A DNA stretch of 64,000 bases from Trema orientale (taxonomy: Eukaryota; Streptophyta; Magnoliopsida; Rosales; Cannabaceae), in assembly GCA_002914845.1 (NCBI GenBank), contig JXTC01000167.1, positions 564,746 through 628,745 on the forward strand, written 5' to 3'. The translations under genes and the position numbers were made by a program. The notes beneath the pieces are model-generated. The model had not been told where the DNA came from. It searched no databases and worked only from the letters and a program-made list of their open reading frames with translations. Below, piece by piece: positions 1 to 13,100 of the stretch. The stretch's first letter is position 1. Every line of letters starts with the position of its first letter.

Positions 1-628
1 CAAATAAAAGAAAATAACTTACGTACCTTAGTAGTCGAACTCCCGACTAGTACCCAATCATCACTCCACCTCACTCCACCCACTGAGCTAGCCCTAATGG
101 GCAGATTGTAACATAAATTACTTCACCCCACTCCACTTACTGAGCTAGTCCTAATGGATAGATTGTAACATAAAGTTTAATTTTACGTTTGTAACATTTA
201 ATTTTAGGAAAAAGAAATTCAATTGATAAAATTTCCATCTTTATATAGTGTCTTGAAGCAAAAACTATTTCGAAACATTTTCTAAATCAATAGAATGACG
301 TTATCAAACAGCCCAAATTTCAAAGCATACAATAGATTTCTATTAATTTTGAAGATGTTTGAAAATAGCTCTTGTTTCAAAACATTGAAAGAGGACGGTA
401 TTTAATCGACGACAACTTTTTCATCGAAATCAGGTGCAAATATTTTTCTAATGTTATATTTGTCAAAAAAATAGTAAAATGGAAAATTTGATACCAAATT
501 AAAATTTTTACTCTAATGCACAATTATGTTTATTGTTTAGTAATTAGTAGGTTAATTTTTTAATTGGTCGAGTATTAAAAATTTTATTAACTGAGTATTG
601 AAAAGTATGTAACTAAGTAGTTTGACGA
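1..628. other. Intergenic, AT-rich, with an imperfect direct duplication
   Basis: I see no gene here. A roughly 44-base unit at 74-117 (CTCCACCCACTGAGCTAG and onward) recurs with a few changes at 131-174, a 57-base period. The rest is AT-rich DNA without a reading frame that I recognise. Confidence 0.6.
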
Positions 629-817
629 AGTGTGTTAGCTCAAGTAGTAAGAGCACCCATTATCTGGGATCTCGGTCCTAGGTTTGAGTCACGTGTGAAA
701 ATCTATTATCTCTAATAGGGTGGGATAGGGATTGAGTAGTAGTAGATATTTTCTTTTAATTGTAATAAGTTGAGGTCGTTAGTTAATTAAACCCCATTTT
801 CAAAAAAAAAAAAAAAA
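629..817 (+). mobile_element. tRNA-derived SINE
   Basis: This is a short non-autonomous retroposon. It carries an RNA polymerase III A box (TAGCTCAAGTAGTAAGAGC, 636-654) and a B box (GGTTTGAGTC, 681-690) at tRNA-like spacing, a non-tRNA body, and a 3' A tract at 802-817. This head-body-tail order is the standard plant SINE layout. The sequence does not fold as a functional tRNA past the head and lacks an acceptor stem partner. I could not define a convincing target-site duplication: AGTAG lies on both sides, but that is too short to count. Confidence 0.75.
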
Positions 818-1252
818 TAGTAGATGTAGCACTAGAAATTGTAGGTTTTAAAATTTTAAAATTGTGATATTATGATATATTTGATGCTATATTTTAGACC
901 AAATATATATAGTATATGTTAAAGTGATAATATCACTTGGGTTCCAATCTTTTCTTGATACATATCGTTTAGGTTCCTATTTTTTTTTCTTTTTTCTTTT
1001 TTTTTCTGGGGTATTATTTAGCTCCTCAATCTTACATTTTGGTAACACTTAAGTCCTTTTTTAATACTTCTGTTCAAAAGAGCACATGAAATGCGCATGA
1101 TCCTTCTTGAAGGGGTAACAGGAGGAAAAGAAAGAAATTCCCCATCCCAGAACACACGGATGACTCTCAACCCAGAACAATGGATCGTGCCTTATTACAG
1201 CAAGTGTTATTAGCAACAACTTGATGGCAAGTTTGTCAGATCAGTCACTGCA
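818..1252. other. Intergenic, AT-rich
   Basis: AT-rich sequence with a T-rich stretch at 980-1010. I see no gene and no element boundary. Confidence 0.5.
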
Positions 1253-1260
1253 ATTGGCAC

Positions 1261-1948
1261 CAGGGACGGATCTACACTGCGTCAAGCGGGGGCATATGCC
1301 CCCTCATCTTTTTCAAAATTTCATTAACACCCATAAATTTATTTATTTTTTCAAATATGTCCCACATGCCCCCACTGAAAATATTTTATGCTTAATTTAT
1401 TTGTTTTTCCTAATATTCATCCACTAATAAATATTAAATCTACTTGCCAATTTTGTTTTTTTCTTCCTCAAAGCCTCAGTCAATTCATTGGGTTTCTTTT
1501 TTCTCCACTACATTTTATTACTTTATATTTCTATGTTCACTAGTTTTTATAAAAACACGGTTGCTCTCAAAGATTTATTGGCTTAAATAAGATTTGTAAA
1601 TTTTTGTTTATCCATTAAAAATGTTATAGAATTTATTTGAATTCAAAATTTGGAAAGAATATAAGTTGTGATGATTATTGGTAGCTTGTTATCTTGGGAT
1701 ATTAATAGATTTGGTTTTCAAATTTATATTTTGTTTATTTAGTTTTTCAAATTTACTAGTATATATTATTTTCAAAAATATTTATATATATGTATTACAT
1801 GGATAATAGATTTTTAAAGGATCGTTAAATTATGAATAATTGTGATTTGTCATTTCATTAATATATCTTAAGTTTTTCAACATCGATTGTTTTATTAATT
1901 TTTTTCTTATTATAACCCCACTAAATTAAAATCATGCATCCGTCACTG
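1261..1948. mobile_element. Non-autonomous hAT element with 8-bp target-site duplication
   Basis: The left end CAGGGACGGAT and the right end ATCCGTCACTG form short terminal inverted repeats typical of hAT transposons. They are flanked by an 8-base target-site duplication, ATTGGCAC at 1253-1260 and ATTAGCAC at 1949-1956, with 7 of 8 bases equal. Eight-base duplications are diagnostic of hAT. The 688-base interior is AT-rich and has no transposase, so the element needed an autonomous partner. The single mismatch in the duplication suggests an insertion that is not very recent. Confidence 0.85.
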
Positions 1949-1956
1949 ATTAGCAC

Positions 1957-2568
1957 CAGACTAGGCTGATAGTTGAAACTAAACTAAATCTAGTCATTGA
2001 AATCAGTTCATGTTGATTTTCTTTTTCCTATCTTTTGAACTCCAAGCTCAAATTAAAATGAGCAAAACATTTTGGGCAAATCATCCTAACGAGATTCCAA
2101 ACTAAAATTTGGTCATTTTGATTTACACACGTGATTACTAGCAACATGCATATGGATTCCCAATCCAATAGGTATATTTATTTAACAACTTAAGAATTCA
2201 AAACCCAAACAGATAAATAATTGAGAGGGCTTTGAGAGAGTTATTACAGCTTTTTCATCTTTTTGGTTACCAAAAAAGGGGAAATTTTGATAAAAGGCTT
2301 TTTTTCGAAAACCCACAGTTTTTCAGCCGAAAGAGATGATAAATAACCATTTTTTTTTTTTTGGCTGGAGCCACTTCCAAACAACACTCATGTCTTCTTT
2401 TAGGAGGCCATCGAAGAGGAAGGGGAAATAGCATATTTTTGGTTTTTCTTTTCTTTTTTTTGAAAAATGATTAAGAAATCAAAGTAACAAAGAAACCCAA
2501 TAGAAGTAAAGGAATAGTGGAACACCATCGAGGGAGAAGATGGTAGTTCATTTTTTTTCTCTTTATGT

Positions 2569-2601
<33 letters not shown>

Positions 2602-5600
2602 TATCAATAAGGACATGTTTGCTGGGGGAAATTTTAGTTTCCACCTATCACCCCTCTAAAGGGGATCATGTCCATTTCAGGTGATATTTAACGGCTAATT
2701 CCAATAGAACTGTTAAGAAAGGACTCTCAAGTGTTACTAAACTATAAGTTTGAGAAGCTAAATATTACTAAAAAAAGAATAGGAATCTAACTGATACATA
2801 TATTGGGAATATAAAGATGGGACCCCAGGTGATATTAACCCTATATTAAAACAAATAGAATTGTATTAGAGGAGGATTTTTTTGTTATATGCTATATTTT
2901 AGTATTAGCACAATGAAATATCATTGCATTGGAGATGCTCACAATCCCAAGGGGTGAAGTGTAGCTAATTTCCAAAACGTAATGGTGAAAAAAAAAATAA
3001 AAAAGGAAGTGTAAGAAATGCATTTGTCATTGACACTACGTGTACTTAATATGCAACGATATCTAAAATGAATTACGAGATGAACATGAAACCGAGTCAT
3101 GTATACTATACATGAAAAAAATAGGATGCCTTTAAGAGAAAAAAAGAAAAGAAAAGATGGAATAACAATAGAAATAAATGAAATAATAATAAATGCCAGC
3201 AAGAAAAGAAAATTAGACAAGTGGGATATATGTTGCAGACAAGGTACATCAAGTTGGTAGCAAAGCACTGTAAAACATTACGTTGCTACGATACGCAAAT
3301 GGAGGAATTGGCGAGCTGACTAACGCTATAGTGCGTTTCGAAGTGATTGAGTTTTGGGGGATCAATATAATATCATTTCATTATCAATATTATTATTATT
3401 GTTTTCTTCGGCTAGGCAGAAGACCCAAAGTACAAAAAACTTCGTTCCCAATAGGCTGGCCTTGTCCTAATTGACCAACAGAGTAACTAAACGTCTAGCT
3501 ATATATACAACGCATACATATAAATGTGTATATAATATGGTCATGAGTAGTCATGAATGAGTTAGTTACTTTAGTGCATGTACACCACTATATATACTGC
3601 TGATCATGTACATATATGTATATAGAGGATCAGGTCTTCATGGCAATCGATTGGTGACTACTGATCATCATCAGTTTCTCTCAATTGATATAGATACCCC
3701 TTTTTGAAGTGATATAGATGATTCTCACGGACCTACTTCAAACAATTATTAGATGCTATCTAGTACATATGCATAGAGAGGTCCCCCAACTCCCCAAATT
3801 CTCACATGTATGTTTACATACATCATGAAATATTATACTTAGAGCTCGAGAAAATTTTCAACGTATGTATTATCATTACCAAAGATTTGAGCGGAGATAG
3901 CTAGCGTTTATCCACCACAGAATTTCCATATCTAGATTTGAAAACCCAAGCTAGGCAAGATCTCATGCATGTGCATAGTATGTATATACATATATGCTCA
4001 GTCTAATTAGACTTATTTAAGTAATAAATGGCTTAATTAACTAATTAAAGTTCTAATTCGTTGGACATGACACCATCAATCTTGAAGTCAATATGACTCT
4101 TTTATGCTTAATTGTTTTTTAAAGATTTTAGAATTGACCATATCTACTTGATCAAATTAGGTACAAAGTTAAGATGTTTAACGATACATATGCATGATTA
4201 ACACATCATGACATATGCATGCACCAAAAGAATTAATTACAGTAGACGAAGTGATTTCACGGATTAGCATATACATATATATGATTTTTTTTTCCTTTTT
4301 TTTTTTTTATGCTACACTTATGCAAGGAAAAACTGCTTGTAAAATTTGCTTCCTCCACGGCACCTTAGAGCATTATATATATATATATGATTAGACAGTC
4401 ACGTACAAAATATTGTGGAAGCCAACTAAGATATTCAAAAACTTTTCACATTTTGAGAAATAGATCTTCTATATGCATAGCAAGTTGATGTAGGTTCATA
4501 ATTTTAACAAAGATGCGATCACCCCATATAGAAAAATGTCCCACAATACATATAATTAACTTATTGCTCTAATTAATTTATGATTAGTACATGATCATGA
4601 TGAATTATAGATATATAACGAAAATGACCCCTCTAATCATAACTTATTAGTTCCCACTACATATAATACTTTTGCGGCCCATTCTACAAGTTTCCTATGT
4701 CATGTTAATGATTACTGCGCTCGCATATGTTATATATATTGAGTTAATTAAACATAATTAGTGAAGTACTAAATTTGATTAACTAAATTAATCTGTGTCT
4801 GCTTCCACTTTCCCCTTATGCATATGATTGAAAACTGTATATGGCCTTCACATGGGGATGTGTTAAATTACTGTCTGTACTACTGTCTTTCTCTTTTGTG
4901 GATTTAAGTGGCGGGACCAATTGTCTTCGTTGTTGTCAGAAGCAAGTTGGGTAAGATTTGAGATAATCGTTCGTGGTCAATAACTCAATATATCTTGGCA
5001 AAACTTAGAGGAGAAATACATAGGACCACAATTGAAAAGTGCTTTACTCTTTTGCATGCTCCTTCCTTGTTTGACCGAATTTAAATTGTCAGTGAACATT
5101 CCAATTAATTGGTTCACCAAATCACCATCATTGTATAATATACACACATGCATAAATATATGTTAATAATTAATTAGATTATAAATATATAGAAGAATGA
5201 TTCAGTAATTCAAGTTTTGTAATATGTAATGGGAAAGATTTTAAAAAGAAATTAGCAAGAATGAGAAAGGGTGTGAATATTTGGAATTTTTTTATTTTTT
5301 TTGGTGTGCTTACTTACCTATTAGAAGTTGGGATTGGAATTTTCCATTTTGTTTGGGAATGTTTCCATCTTCAAATGATTTCTATTTCTCATGTCAATTA
5401 TAAAAACGAAAGAGCGAAGATATAAGTGCTATAAATATATAGGATTTTTTTTTTACTTGTTTATAGGTATTATTTTTTCCATTTAAAATTTTATCACACC
5501 CAAAGTTTCATGGTAAAGATAGAAAGAGAAAGATCATTAAATAATATTTATTTATTGTTATTCAACTACTCAAATTATGGTAACTGTTAAATAATGATTC

Positions 5601-5682
5601 AACAACTAAAAGAAAATATTTATAGATAGATAAAAAATATTTATTGTGCTATGACCCATATAATATCTATATATATATAGAT
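1957..5682. other. Long AT-rich intergenic region
   Basis: I can support no coding region. The stretch holds an (AT)n microsatellite at 2579-2604, T tracts at 2350-2362 and 5442-5454, and many short ATAT and CATGCAT patches between 3500 and 5200. No TIR element, LTR or RNA gene was recognised. Part of it could be distal regulatory DNA of the CCT gene, but nothing in the sequence proves that. Confidence 0.5.
2579..2604. repeat. (AT)n microsatellite
   Basis: About 13 uninterrupted AT units. Confidence 0.9.
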
Positions 5683-5911
5683 GGACACTAATCCAGTAGG
5701 TTTTTTTTTTTTTTTACCTAATATCAATTTGGCGAATGAAAAATTTTTTTACACATTTTTTTATATTAAAAAGTAAGAGAGAGAAATAGTATTAATAATG
5801 CATGTCTTTTCATGCACATTATTATAGCCGTTAGATCATCATTAGATGATGATCCAACGGCTAAAAAAAAAATACCTACACATAGGTTAAAAAAAAATAC
5901 GTATTGGTTGG
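5683..5911. mobile_element. MITE, family M1, copy 1
   Basis: The left end GGACACTAATCCAGTAGG is followed by a T tract, then a core with AGCCGTTAGATC...GATCCAACGGCT (a near-perfect palindrome at 5826-5865), and a right end reading TACGTATTGGTTGG. The ends are inverted repeats of each other in degraded form. The same layout recurs at 5976-6206, 33468-33683, 37105-37287 and 50622-50705. There is no coding capacity. The superfamily is not settled because I could not read a clear target-site duplication. Confidence 0.7.
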
Positions 5912-5975
5912 AAAAATATATTCGGTATTAGCAAAATCATGTAACAGGATTGATCTCAGAAGGGGACTACATTGA

Positions 5976-6206
5976 GGCACTAATCCAATAGGCTTTTTTT
6001 TTTTTTTACTTAAACATAGGTATTGTTTTAGCCAATTAAAATTCATCATGCACATCTTTTATCGTAAAAATGTAGAAAGAGAAAGAACATTAATAATGTG
6101 TCTTTTCATACACGTCATTATAGTCGTTAGACAATGATTCAATGGCTAAAAATTAAAATATTTATTTATATGTAAACAAAAAATATATATCTACTAGATT
6201 GGTGAC
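5976..6206. mobile_element. MITE, family M1, copy 2
   Basis: It starts GGCACTAATCCAATAGGC plus a T tract and ends CTACTAGATTGGTGACC, the inverted complement of the start with changes. The core palindrome is more decayed than in copy 1 (TAGTCGTTAGACAATG...). It lies 64 bases from copy 1 in the same orientation, so two separate insertions or a local duplication are both possible. Confidence 0.7.
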
Positions 6207-8030
6207 CATATATATATACCAGACAAAAATCCAATCTATATCAAGTGTTACTACAGGTGTATTCTTAATTTTTAAATTTATCAATTGTCACATTGTATGT
6301 TTGTCATTTAACGTACGTATATTATATATATATATAGTAACTCGTTATATATAATAGAGCATGCTCTTTTTCGAGAGTGTGAGAAAGTACTATCTATTTT
6401 TGAGTTTAAACAAAAGTCCCAATACATCACCAACTCAATCATCAAACGGAGACTAAAACAAACAATCGGTGACCCGGCCACATCCAAATAAAACGTATTA
6501 ACATATATATATAGGTATATATATATATTCTGCAAATTTTTCTTTAATCTAGTGCATTATATCAATATACTAGTTTAATTAATTAGGCTATTCAGTGATC
6601 TAATTATAGATTTATAGGACTAATTTTGGATCTCTTTCTCCTTTCCTACTTTAATGGTCGGTCATTTTAATTATATTTAGGAGACACAAAAGTAAAAGGA
6701 TTCCTGGATTAATAATAGTTTCATGCTTTATGATATGAATACATATTTTCTAACAAAATTGCATAAAGTACTTAGTCGTAGGAGTAATTCGATAAAATAT
6801 TCGCACTAATATAAGATTTTTTTTTATTGATTCAAAATAATAGTTCTAAATGGGACTCTGATATATCAATGAGAAATTGTTCTTCAATAAGATTCCCAAA
6901 ATTGCTTGCACTAAAATAAACAATGAATGATATGGAATGATATACTAAAATAATAATAGGAACGTCGATAGTAAATACAAAATCGGTCTTAACCGCTCTG
7001 TTGATATCCCTAGACTCTCTTTTTTTTTTCTTTTTCCCCCTTTCCCAATTTGCTTGCTCCATGCGGATATCGAGTCGATCATAGTGTAGTCAATCTATGA
7101 ATAAAATCCTACTGAGATTCATCTTATTAATCTCATTGATATATTAATTTATTCGATCCTTATCATTAATGAGCTAATTAATTAACTCATAATTCAAATA
7201 TCATAATAATTAGGATATATTCCCTGGGAAAAAAAAAAAAAAAGAAGTGCTCAACTGGTCTTTAATTTTATCATCGATCTACGTTGAAGAAGTGGAATTT
7301 TATTTTTCTTTTTCTTTTTTTTTTAAAAAAAATTAATTTGTTTTGGCAGGTTGTATCTACACATGCATGCTCAATCTGGATTGTTTTCAGGGTAAGTGGG
7401 TAACTAAAGAGCTAGACTAGAAGGGGGCCAACTTTCTGTCTTAGTCAATGATTATCAAGTTAATGATAGTGTTCTTATGTAAAAGTCGAAATATCCATAA
7501 TTTGCATGTGCCTAACAATGTGAACGTGCACCACCACTTTCGAACAGCGACAAACATTATATCTATATAATCTTTTATCACCCAAATACACCCATTTTAA
7601 ATTTTTTTTTGAAATTGCTAAATTACCTTGTTAAACTGCACTCAATATCAATACTCGCAACATAGGTACTGTAATATTAACTTTACAACTAGTTATTAAA
7701 CAAAATATTTGTGAGCGATATTATCACAAACTTAACCTCATTATTGGTAACCAACAATTATATCGTCATTGACAGACTTGATCTCAAACCAGATTTAGAG
7801 GCCGGCGTGGTGGTAGGCCAAGTTGGCCGCTGAGTTTCTCATACGAGCAAAATAACAAGGTCAACGCTTTCGCAACAAAAGACGTCATTGTCCACGTCAT
7901 CCTCCAGCCCCTTCGGTTTTAGGTGGGTCCCGCCTCGTAAGTCTCATCCCATTCCTCTCCAACGATTTGGCCCTTAATATTCCCAAAACCCCACCCCATC
8001 AACTTCACTGCGCTGTGTACCTTCCTTAAG
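6207..8030. other. Intergenic and CCT-gene upstream region
   Basis: AT-rich down to about 7780, then GC content rises toward the CCT gene, as expected of a plant promoter. I see no gene. The bZIP-type sites at 7881-7901 are listed separately. Confidence 0.5.
7881..7901. promoter_or_regulatory. Paired ACGTCA sites upstream of the CCT gene
   Basis: GACGTCATTG is followed at once by TCCACGTCATC, giving two ACGTCA hexamers 11 bases apart, about 250 bases before the start codon. The second lies in the 10-mer CCACGTCATC (7892-7901). ACGT-core sites of this kind are bound by plant bZIP factors. Their activity here is inferred. Confidence 0.5.
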
Positions 8031-8037
8031 TATATAG
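8031..8037 (+). promoter_or_regulatory. TATA box of the CCT gene
   Basis: TATATAG lies 112 bases before the start codon. It is followed by a CT-rich leader with several CCCTCC runs, typical of plant 5' UTRs. This would place transcription start near 8060-8070. Confidence 0.6.
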
Positions 8038-8148
8038 CATCCCTCCCTCCCCCCCTCACTTCTCTCATCCCCACAATTCACTCTCAACAAAATCTCTCTT
8101 ACTAAACTAAACTAAACTAAACTTCCCCCCACCCCCCTCCAACGCGCC

Positions 8149-10152
8149 ATGTACGGACACCACGGAGCCTCATTCCCACGCGCCACCGACCCCGGCCAGC
8201 TCGTGGACTGGCCGACGCTGTCGGGACTGCAGCCCCCGGTGGTGCCGATGTTTCATCAGCCTCAGCCTCAGTTTGAAATGGAACAAGTGCAGCAGCAGCA
8301 GCTGGAGGGGCCCGTGAGCGCTAACAGCAGCAGTACTTGCGGCTGCTGCTGCGGCGGCGGAGGAGGCGGCTACTGCAGTGGCTACAGCTCACCGAGTTCG
8401 CTCGGCTCCTCGGGCGGTTCTACTAGTACTACGACGACGACGACGACTCATCATCAGCAGCGACCGAGTCTCCTCCAGCGGAGCGTCAGCAGCCATTCCC
8501 TCCAGAAGAATGGGACCCACCGCGTCCTCTCCTCCGTCGCCGAGCTGCTGATGGACTCCGAGACCAGCCCGGTTAGGAGGGTCTACAGTACTGGCGACTT
8601 GCAGGTCACCTAAACTTAATTTAACAGTCTTAAGACTTTTAACTTATTGCCCTTGTTAGTTGTTGCTATTTCTATTATGGGGGTCAATTTTGTAATTATG
8701 AATATAAATATTTAGTCATATACGTTTATTAGACATAATTTCCCAATGGTATATGAAGGCATATACCTAACATATTTGGTGCTCCAATATTTTTATTTAT
8801 TTATCTATTTTTGTGTGATTATTCCAATTCCATGCGTTTTTTCTATGCTTCCAAAAAAAAAAATAATAAATAAATAAACATAGATCACTCTAGTATGTTT
8901 GTAGAACTGCGTATTATAGTCCATGTATTTATATGTGCCTAGCTTGCTATATGCGCGTGTACAAAGTTATGACTTATGAATAATGTATACAATCAAAAAA
9001 AATTCGTTGTCGTTTTGTATAACATTTCGTCGTTGTGTACGTGTGGGGGGTGTAGCAGAGGATTAACATGGTGCAACCTAGCTATCGATCATCTGAGAGC
9101 CCATTATCGAGCGAGAGCAATGCAATCATCGAAGGGATGAGCAAAGCCTGTCGTTACAGTCCAGAGGAGAAAAAGGAGAGAATTGAGAGGTATAGAAGCA
9201 AGAGAAACCAGAGGAACTTCAACAAGAAGATTAAGGTTTCTATATTATTTTTACTATAGATGTATCAATATTGTTATTAAATTTATTCCTCTTAAATTAA
9301 TTACTAGAAGAAGACATATTTTTCACTTTTTTCTTGCTATTTTTGCATCTAGGAACAATTTTATCAATCTGTAGGTACGTACACTAGATTGTAGTACTTT
9401 CTAGTCTACATTCATTAATTAGCATAATGGCACATTTTTCTAACCTTATTCCATGAATTTTTCTGTTTATTTGTTCTTTTCTTTTTGGTAACATTTGTAA
9501 ATCGTTATTTTCACTTATATATGTGCGTTGTGTCTGCCACGACCAGTTTTTCTTTTTTTTTTTTTTTTTTCCCACTGGTATTCCAAATAAGCACATATAT
9601 AAATATGTAATGAATAACACTAGTAAGGATATTCTATCTATATAAAGCTTCTAGTAATGGTACTGAGTTGATTGATTGTGAACTGTAATAAAAAAGAAGA
9701 AGAATAATCAGCATGATTTTAAGCTTTGTAATATCGAGTCAAAGCATATAATTAAGAGCGGCCACAAGGAAACCACTTTGTTTCTATATTAAACTTAAAT
9801 ATCATGCAATAATATTACGTATCAAGGTAATAAATTAATTTGAATTCAAGGTAATAAATTAATTTGAATTCTTTGTTACTTGAATTAAAACCAGGGGTTT
9901 CAACTATATTACTTGATTTATTAAGTGATATACTATGGTTATTTTTAGTATGCTTGTAGGAAGACATTGGCAGATAGCAGGCCACGCATAAGGGGACGAT
10001 TTGCAAGGAATGAAGAAATAATTGAAAAGAATTCTGATGATCAATTAGCTCAGTGGAGCCATATTAATGGTATTGGAGAGGAGGAATATGAGGACGATGA
10101 TGAGAATTGGGTCAACCTTCTTGATGCTTTCTCCTCAAATCTAATTCCTTAA
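8149..10152 (+). CDS. CCT motif-containing protein (CMF type)
   Basis: Three exons are read with GT..AG borders, all phase 0: 8149-8604, 9059-9235 and 9949-10152, giving 278 residues. The N-terminal half is low complexity, with Gln repeats, a Cys/Gly run, Ser-rich stretches and seven Thr in a row, ending in a conserved-looking VAELLMDSETSPVRR patch. The CCT motif (CONSTANS, CO-like, TOC1) spans about residues 187-233. It is split exactly between exons 2 and 3: KKERIERYRSKRNQRNFNKK, then RKTLADSRPRIRGRFARNEE. The C terminus is acidic and ends WVNLLDAFSSNLIP. CCT domains mediate nuclear localisation and NF-Y or DNA contact in transcriptional regulators. No B-box or response-regulator domain precedes it, so it belongs to the short CMF class. 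Next to RPP30 and H4 it probably matches Arabidopsis AT5G59990. The exact role is unknown. Confidence 0.92.
9823..9870. repeat. 24-bp perfect tandem duplication in CCT intron 2
   Basis: The unit CAAGGTAATAAATTAATTTG AATT occurs twice in succession without change, which points to a recent slippage or repair event. It lies about 80 bases before the exon 3 acceptor. Confidence 0.85.
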
Positions 10153-13100
10153 ATCTATCTAGCTAGTCAAGGAAAGACTAATTTACTCCTTGTCCACGTG
10201 TCAATTAATGTTAATTATTACTTTAGTAATTTCATATAATATAAGTTGGTAGTGAACGTAACATGCAAGTTCTAGTCATGCCGCTATTTTAATTTGGGCT
10301 TGTAATTGTATGATGCACTTTAAGCAAAATTGTTTAGCTTAAAGTTAATGATGTGTAAATATAGCTGATAATTGTGTTATTACAATGACAGTCGATGTGG
10401 ATTTCAAGACGATTTTATCAAGGGTACTGAAGTCTAAAGGCAATTTTTTTTTTTTAATTTTTCGCTTCTATCAAGTGTTATAAAGGAGCATTGTTATATA
10501 ACAGGATCATAGGGCAAAAAAGTTTTCTACTAATTATTATTGCTATTAACTATTATATAAGAGTAGGATGTAGTCCCCTTAACGGAACCGTCCATATTTT
10601 AGCCAACACAGACCACGTTTTGTCTAATTTATGCTGATTAAAATGTAATCTGTATTAGCTAAAAATATGGACACGTAAATCCTGAGTTTATCATACTCGA
10701 TAAAATCCTTTTTCCTTTACAATAAAACAGCATTTAATAGGTTAAAATATTCAATCGACTCCCCAGGCAACAACAAAAATATGTGAACAGATTAAATGAA
10801 GGTCAATTTCATAAAGTCTCCTCATTAAGTGCGACATATACATATACGACCTTTAGTTAAAGTTTGTTAAAGTTCTCTTGGATTAAATCAATATAATAAT
10901 TAAGTTGAAAGAGATGAAAACAAAGTCGCCATCACTGAGAAAGGAACGAGCAAAAATATTAAAAGGCCATTTGGTGACAGTCACAATCTCCAAAATTCCA
11001 AAGGACTAGTAGTACAGTAATTATATTAGGGAATTATATACATGCACTATTCAGCGTTCTAAAGTAGATGCTTTCCTTTTTCTTTTCTTTTTTTTCCTTG
11101 AGTCACGATTACATTACATTACATTACAAATTAACTAAAAGGGCAGCTACTTTAATTGTTAATTGGGAAATCTACCCCCAGAATAATGTGATACATTATG
11201 TACTTACAATAGTGGAGAGCGATCTGACCAAAAGGGCTGTTCACTACTAGTTCATATTCGATGTTTCAAGTTTTTGGATGTGTCAAGAACAATCAAATGA
11301 TCAATCATGGTGAACCGGCCATTTCAAATTCAGGGATAGGGTTCGCTTGTGATATTGGTGCTCATGATCAAGAGATAAGAATTCTAAGAAGACCTGAAAG
11401 ATATGGACAGGCACATACAAGCCTTAGCCTAGGGAATGTGCCTGGCAAATCAATCAATCAATTTTTTGTGATGTGTGTGTGTATATATATATATATATAT
11501 GTAAGTCTTTAGGATTTGTTTTTGTGGGGTGAGAAGTTAGTGATCAGTTATTTCTCCATATGCGAGTTTTCCAGAAGGAAATATTTCATTATCACCATGT
11601 AGAGTATAGTTGCCTAAAACACTTGAAAAGGGACTATAAAGATGTAAGAAAAGTAGTCCTTTTGATCATTGCTATTCCAGTTTGATGTCATCTCAATCGA
11701 CCCCATATTTTAACATAAAGTAACTAAAAGTAAAAGAAAAAGTAATTAAAAGTGTTTAATCTGTTGAAAGAAAGTATAAATCAATTAGGAGTTGAAATAA
11801 AATGACATGACTATTATAAGACTTAGAACTCTGTATAAAGAGGTCGAATACTTTGTCATTTGAGTACGTATTTTCAATCACACATTTGGAGTTAAACGCA
11901 GCATGAATGATGGCTTGGTAAACTATATGGAGGAGAGCACCAAGTGAAGCATCAAGTACTGTACTTAAAATAGACCCCTACCCTCCTCTTAATGCTATAT
12001 ATTAAGCCTATACATTAAAGGTATGATAAATCATTTCTTTCTTGTCTAAATTTGTGCATCTAGGATTGCTCATATAATAATACTATAAGAAAATCGAATA
12101 GTCAAAAAAAGGAAAAAGGCCACGTTAAAGTCACATAGGAAACAATTTGTTTGTATCCGGCCAAGTAATTTAATCTTGAATTAAAAAATATTCAATTCGT
12201 GTTAAGATCAACTAAAAAATTATCATTCTTGGTTCGTCTATGGGACATAAGTTTAATTCTTTTAGTAGCTTTTGGCTTGCTTACTTTTTTCCACAGATAT
12301 TAAGTATAGTTCCCCCCACCCAGCTGATTTATATTTTAAATGTAGCTCTACAACTTGTCATCACTAGTAGCATCACATATGAATACAATCTATATGTATA
12401 TAATATTCATTTTCAACCAGATAAAAGGTGGGAGTCAATTCCTTTCATGATTCTTAGACTATATGCTAGCTGACTTAATTAACAACCAGCTTTCCATCTA
12501 AAAACTCTTTTGAAAGTCTTCCTTTGGCTTTACAGGCCATATACATTTTATAATCAGTCTCTTTACTACCCACTTGGTCGGTCATGTTACTGAATCATGA
12601 GAAGCAAAGAAGGCAGCTTCTGGGCAAGTTAGACAGAATCAGAGTGTTACTTTATCTTTAATTAAAGGCTATGTTGTCTAAGAGTTAGGAGAACGGCTCT
12701 CTTGATTTTTTGTCGGCCGGCGGTGGGTTAACCACTAAGTCTATGAATTGAATTTAACAATAGGAAAATCTTAACAAAGTGTCACACACTTGACTAAAGT
12801 CTAATAATCAAGCTAAAAATATCTCCAAAGCCTGTTACGAAAAGCTGAAATACAATATGAAAAAACAAACAAACAAAATGGCATAAAAGTTTGTGGATCA
12901 CACTTTGGCGCATCTTTTACTATCAGTACTTGTGTCCAAAAGCATTGTTTATTTTGTGTTTTTTCTTGTATGACAAGTGAAAGCATTCTTATAAGCCCAA
13001 GCGTCTGAATTCCTATGCAGCCCCAGGTAGTTTGGAAAAAGAGAAAAGGGCATGCTCAATAATGATTATGGTCCTTAATCAAGCACCACAATCATGGTTA

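Noticed and set aside
636-690. Possible tRNA gene (A and B boxes)
   Set aside because: The boxes are tRNA-like, but there is no closing acceptor stem, and the unit continues into a SINE body with an A tail.
11261-11512. 83-codon frame between the CCT and RPP30 genes
   Set aside because: It has no homology that I recognise and ends in a TA microsatellite. Nothing else supports a gene.
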